A stretch of 7,712 nt of DNA from Tannerella sp. (lineage in GTDB: Bacteria; Bacteroidota; Bacteroidia; Bacteroidales; Tannerellaceae): contig JAISOP010000162.1 of assembly GCA_031275525.1 (NCBI GenBank), forward strand, positions 1-7,712, given 5' to 3'. Shown in pieces: positions 5,796 to 7,712 of this stretch. Made by a program: the position numbers and the translations under genes. The number at the start of each line of letters is the position of its first letter. The first letter of the stretch is position 1. The notes below the pieces were generated by a model. It was not told the origin of the DNA and ran no database searches. It worked only from the letters and a program-made list of their open reading frames with translations.

Positions 5796-7358
5796 ATGAA
5801 TATGATTGCAAGTATTGACAATTCTCTGATTGATTGGTCGAGGGCGCAATTCGCCCTGACGGCCATTTACCACTGGCTTTTTGTTCCCTTGACATTGGGG
5901 CTGGGTATTATCCAGGCCATTATGGAAACCATTTATTACAAAACGGGGAAAGAATATTGGAAAACAACTGCCCGGTTTTGGATGAAAGTGTTCGGAATCA
6001 ATTTTGCCATTGGCGTGGCTACAGGTTTAATCCTGGAGTTCGAGTTTGGGACGAACTGGTCTAATTACAGCTGGTTCGTGGGTGATATTTTTGGGGCGCC
6101 GCTGGCTATCGAAGGCGTGGTGGCGTTCTTTATGGAAGCGACGTTCATTGCGGTGATGTTCTTCGGCTGGAACAAGGTGAGCAAGGGGTTTCACCTGGCC
6201 TCGACGTGGCTGACCATCGGCGGCGCCACGCTGTCCGCGCTATGGATCCTGGTCGCGAACGCCTGGATGCAGTATCCGGCAGGGATGCACTTCAATCCGG
6301 ACGCTGTGCGTAACGAAATGACGGATTTCTTTGCCGTAGCGCTTTCGCCGGTAGCCATCAACAAGTTCTTCCATACGGTGCTCTCCGGATGGATACTGGG
6401 CGCGGTGGTGGTGGTCGGTATTTCCAGCTGGTATCTGCTGAAGAAAAGGGAGACGGCCTTTGCCCTGCGCAGCATTAAGGTGGCTTCCGTTTTCGGTCTG
6501 GCAGCCTCGCTGCTGACCCTGTGGACGGGCGACGGTTCCGCTTATCAAGTGGCGCAGAAACAGCCGATGAAACTGGCTGCCATGGAAGGGCTTTACGAGG
6601 GTGGTAACGGTGTCGGCCTGGTGGGTATCGGCGTGCTGAACCCGGCCAAGGAAAGCTACAACGATGGCGTCAACCCGTTCCTTTTCAAGATGGATATACC
6701 CAAGATGCTGTCGTTTTTTGCCGAACGCGACCTCAACGGGTATGTGCCGGGTATTACGAACCTGATTGAAGGGGGCTATAAGACGTCTTCCGGTGCGACG
6801 GCGCTTTCGGCCCGGGAGAAAATAGCCCGTGGACAAACGGCTATCACGGCGTTGGCCGAGTACCGTACGGCGAAGAAAAACCGGGATGAAGATGCGGCCA
6901 AGGCTCATCTGGCGACGCTGAACGACAATTTCGAGTATTTCGGTTACGGTTACATAAAGGATCCGGGTGACCTTATACCGCCGGTCAGCCTGACCTTCTA
7001 CGCTTTCCGGGTGATGGTCATCCTGGGCGGATTCTTTATCCTGCTCTTTATCGTCGTGACGGTCTTGTCGTACAAGAATAAGTTGGAGGACAAACGATGG
7101 CTGCAATTCGTTTCGCTCTGGTCCATCCCGCTGGTTTACATCGCATCGCAGGCCGGATGGGTGGTGGCCGAAGTGGGACGCCAGCCGTGGGTGATCCAGG
7201 ACATCCTGCCTGTAACGGCGGCTGTTTCCAGGCTGAATGCATCGTCCGTACAGGTGACTTTCTTTCTCTTCCTGATCCTGTTTACGGTGCTGCTGGTTGC
7301 GGAACTGGGTATTATGGTGAAGACCATCAAAAAAGGCCCTCAAACAGCCGGTGAATAA
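5796..7358 (+). CDS. cydA: Cytochrome bd quinol oxidase subunit I (CydA)
   Basis: CydA carries the three hemes of the bd oxidase, which oxidises quinol and reduces oxygen to water at the inner membrane. At 520 aa it is close to the E. coli length (522). Expected functional residues are all visible (E. coli numbers in brackets, from memory): H26 (H19) and H193 (H186) as heme ligands, M407 (M393) with R405 (R391), E106 and E114 (E99, E107) in APLAIEG...FFME, K259 and E264 (K252, E257) in the quinol-binding loop QPMKLAAME, and W455, E459 and GRQPW (W441, E445). The region after the loop (about 280-390) is divergent from proteobacterial CydA, as is usual in Bacteroidota. The first ATG (5796) is used; a second Met two codons on (5802) is an alternative. 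It sits between DUF4492 and cydB. In Bacteroides fragilis this oxidase allows growth with nanomolar oxygen. Confidence 0.97.
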   Translation: MNMIASIDNSLIDWSRAQFALTAIYHWLFVPLTLGLGIIQAIMETIYYKTGKEYWKTTARFWMKVFGINFAIGVATGLILEFEFGTNWSNYSWFVGDIFGAPLAIEGVVAFFMEATFIAVMFFGWNKVSKGFHLASTWLTIGGATLSALWILVANAWMQYPAGMHFNPDAVRNEMTDFFAVALSPVAINKFFHTVLSGWILGAVVVVGISSWYLLKKRETAFALRSIKVASVFGLAASLLTLWTGDGSAYQVAQKQPMKLAAMEGLYEGGNGVGLVGIGVLNPAKESYNDGVNPFLFKMDIPKMLSFFAERDLNGYVPGITNLIEGGYKTSSGATALSAREKIARGQTAITALAEYRTAKKNRDEDAAKAHLATLNDNFEYFGYGYIKDPGDLIPPVSLTFYAFRVMVILGGFFILLFIVVTVLSYKNKLEDKRWLQFVSLWSIPLVYIASQAGWVVAEVGRQPWVIQDILPVTAAVSRLNASSVQVTFFLFLILFTVLLVAELGIMVKTIKKGPQTAGE

Positions 7359-7379
7359 TAATCATTAAAACATATAATC

Positions 7380-7712
7380 ATGGATATTACCTATCTTTTA
7401 CAACATTACTGGTGGTTTCTGGTGTCGCTGCTGGGCGCACTGCTGGTATTCCTGTTGTTCGTACAAGGCGGACAGTCGTTGCTGTTCACGATCGGTAAAA
7501 CGGAGTTGCAACAAAAAGCGTTGCTCAACTCGACGGGACGCAAATGGGAATTTACCTTTACGACGCTGGTCACCTTTGGCGGCGCGTTTTTTGCCTCTTT
7601 CCCGCTGTTCTATTCCACCAGTTTCGGTGGTGCCTATTGGGTCTGGATGCTGATTCTGCTGTGCTTCGTGCTACAGGCGGTTTCGTACGAGTACCAGGCA
7701 AAGAAGGGAAAT
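7380..7712 (+). CDS. cydB: Cytochrome bd quinol oxidase subunit II (CydB), N-terminal part
   Basis: The frame starts with ATG 21 nt after the cydA stop and runs open for 111 codons to the window edge, so the C-terminal part is missing. The translation begins MDITYLLQHYWWFLVSLLGA and shows three membrane segments (about 10-28, 61-75, 84-100). Typical Bacteroidota CydB features are FVQGGQSLL (27-35), GRKWEFTFTTLVTFGGAFFA (53-72) and FGGAYWVW (80-87). CydB is the structural partner of CydA and completes the oxidase. There is no clear Shine-Dalgarno; the AT-rich leader is normal for the phylum. Confidence 0.95.
   Translation, partial: MDITYLLQHYWWFLVSLLGALLVFLLFVQGGQSLLFTIGKTELQQKALLNSTGRKWEFTFTTLVTFGGAFFASFPLFYSTSFGGAYWVWMLILLCFVLQAVSYEYQAKKGN

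Noticed and set aside
6240..7343. Minus-strand open frame of 367 codons
   Set aside because: It is antisense to cydA, whose functional residues are all intact; the translation is rich in His, Arg and Gln with no family features.

Overview
The window looks like chromosomal DNA of a gut-type Bacteroidales bacterium (phylum Bacteroidota). The clues are two promoters of the Bacteroidota type (TTG about -33, TAnnTTTG at -7), weak Shine-Dalgarno sequences, a TonB receptor with an N-terminal carboxypeptidase-like domain, a DUF4374 lipoprotein, and a DUF4492 gene directly ahead of cydAB. I cannot place it at genus level.

Layout. Positions 1-212 hold no gene but carry two strong inverted repeats: a GC-rich 21-bp hairpin with T-rich flanks, probably the operon terminator, and an AT-rich hairpin built from tandem 8-mers. 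Positions 213-5043 form a minus-strand, three-gene operon, transcribed leftward from a promoter at 5067-5097: a TonB-dependent outer-membrane receptor (801 aa), a DUF4374 lipoprotein (436 aa) and a ferric-reductase-like (MsrQ/YedZ-type) inner-membrane protein (360 aa). Gaps between the genes are 24 and 7 nt. Positions 5044-5560 are a divergent intergenic region of about 500 bp with an array of four 23-bp palindromic repeats and three copies of a 12-13-bp motif. Positions 5561-7712 form a plus-strand operon of DUF4492, cydA and the first 111 codons of cydB, driven by a promoter at 5498-5527.

Function. The leftward operon resembles the Xus xenosiderophore system of Bacteroides thetaiotaomicron: receptor, DUF4374 siderophore-binding surface lipoprotein, inner-membrane reductase. 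The proposed path is capture of a ferric siderophore at the surface, TonB-driven import, and reduction at the inner membrane. The odd part is the third gene. As I recall, XusC is a PepSY-type membrane protein; here the slot holds a ferric-reductase-domain protein with a disordered Gly/Pro/Ser/Thr/Arg-rich loop of about 85 residues, predicted periplasmic, and a Gln at a position where MsrQ proteins have a heme-ligand His. The rightward operon encodes the high-affinity cytochrome bd quinol oxidase that lets Bacteroidales consume traces of oxygen. The two operons share only a promoter region; a functional link through heme, iron or redox control is possible but unproven.
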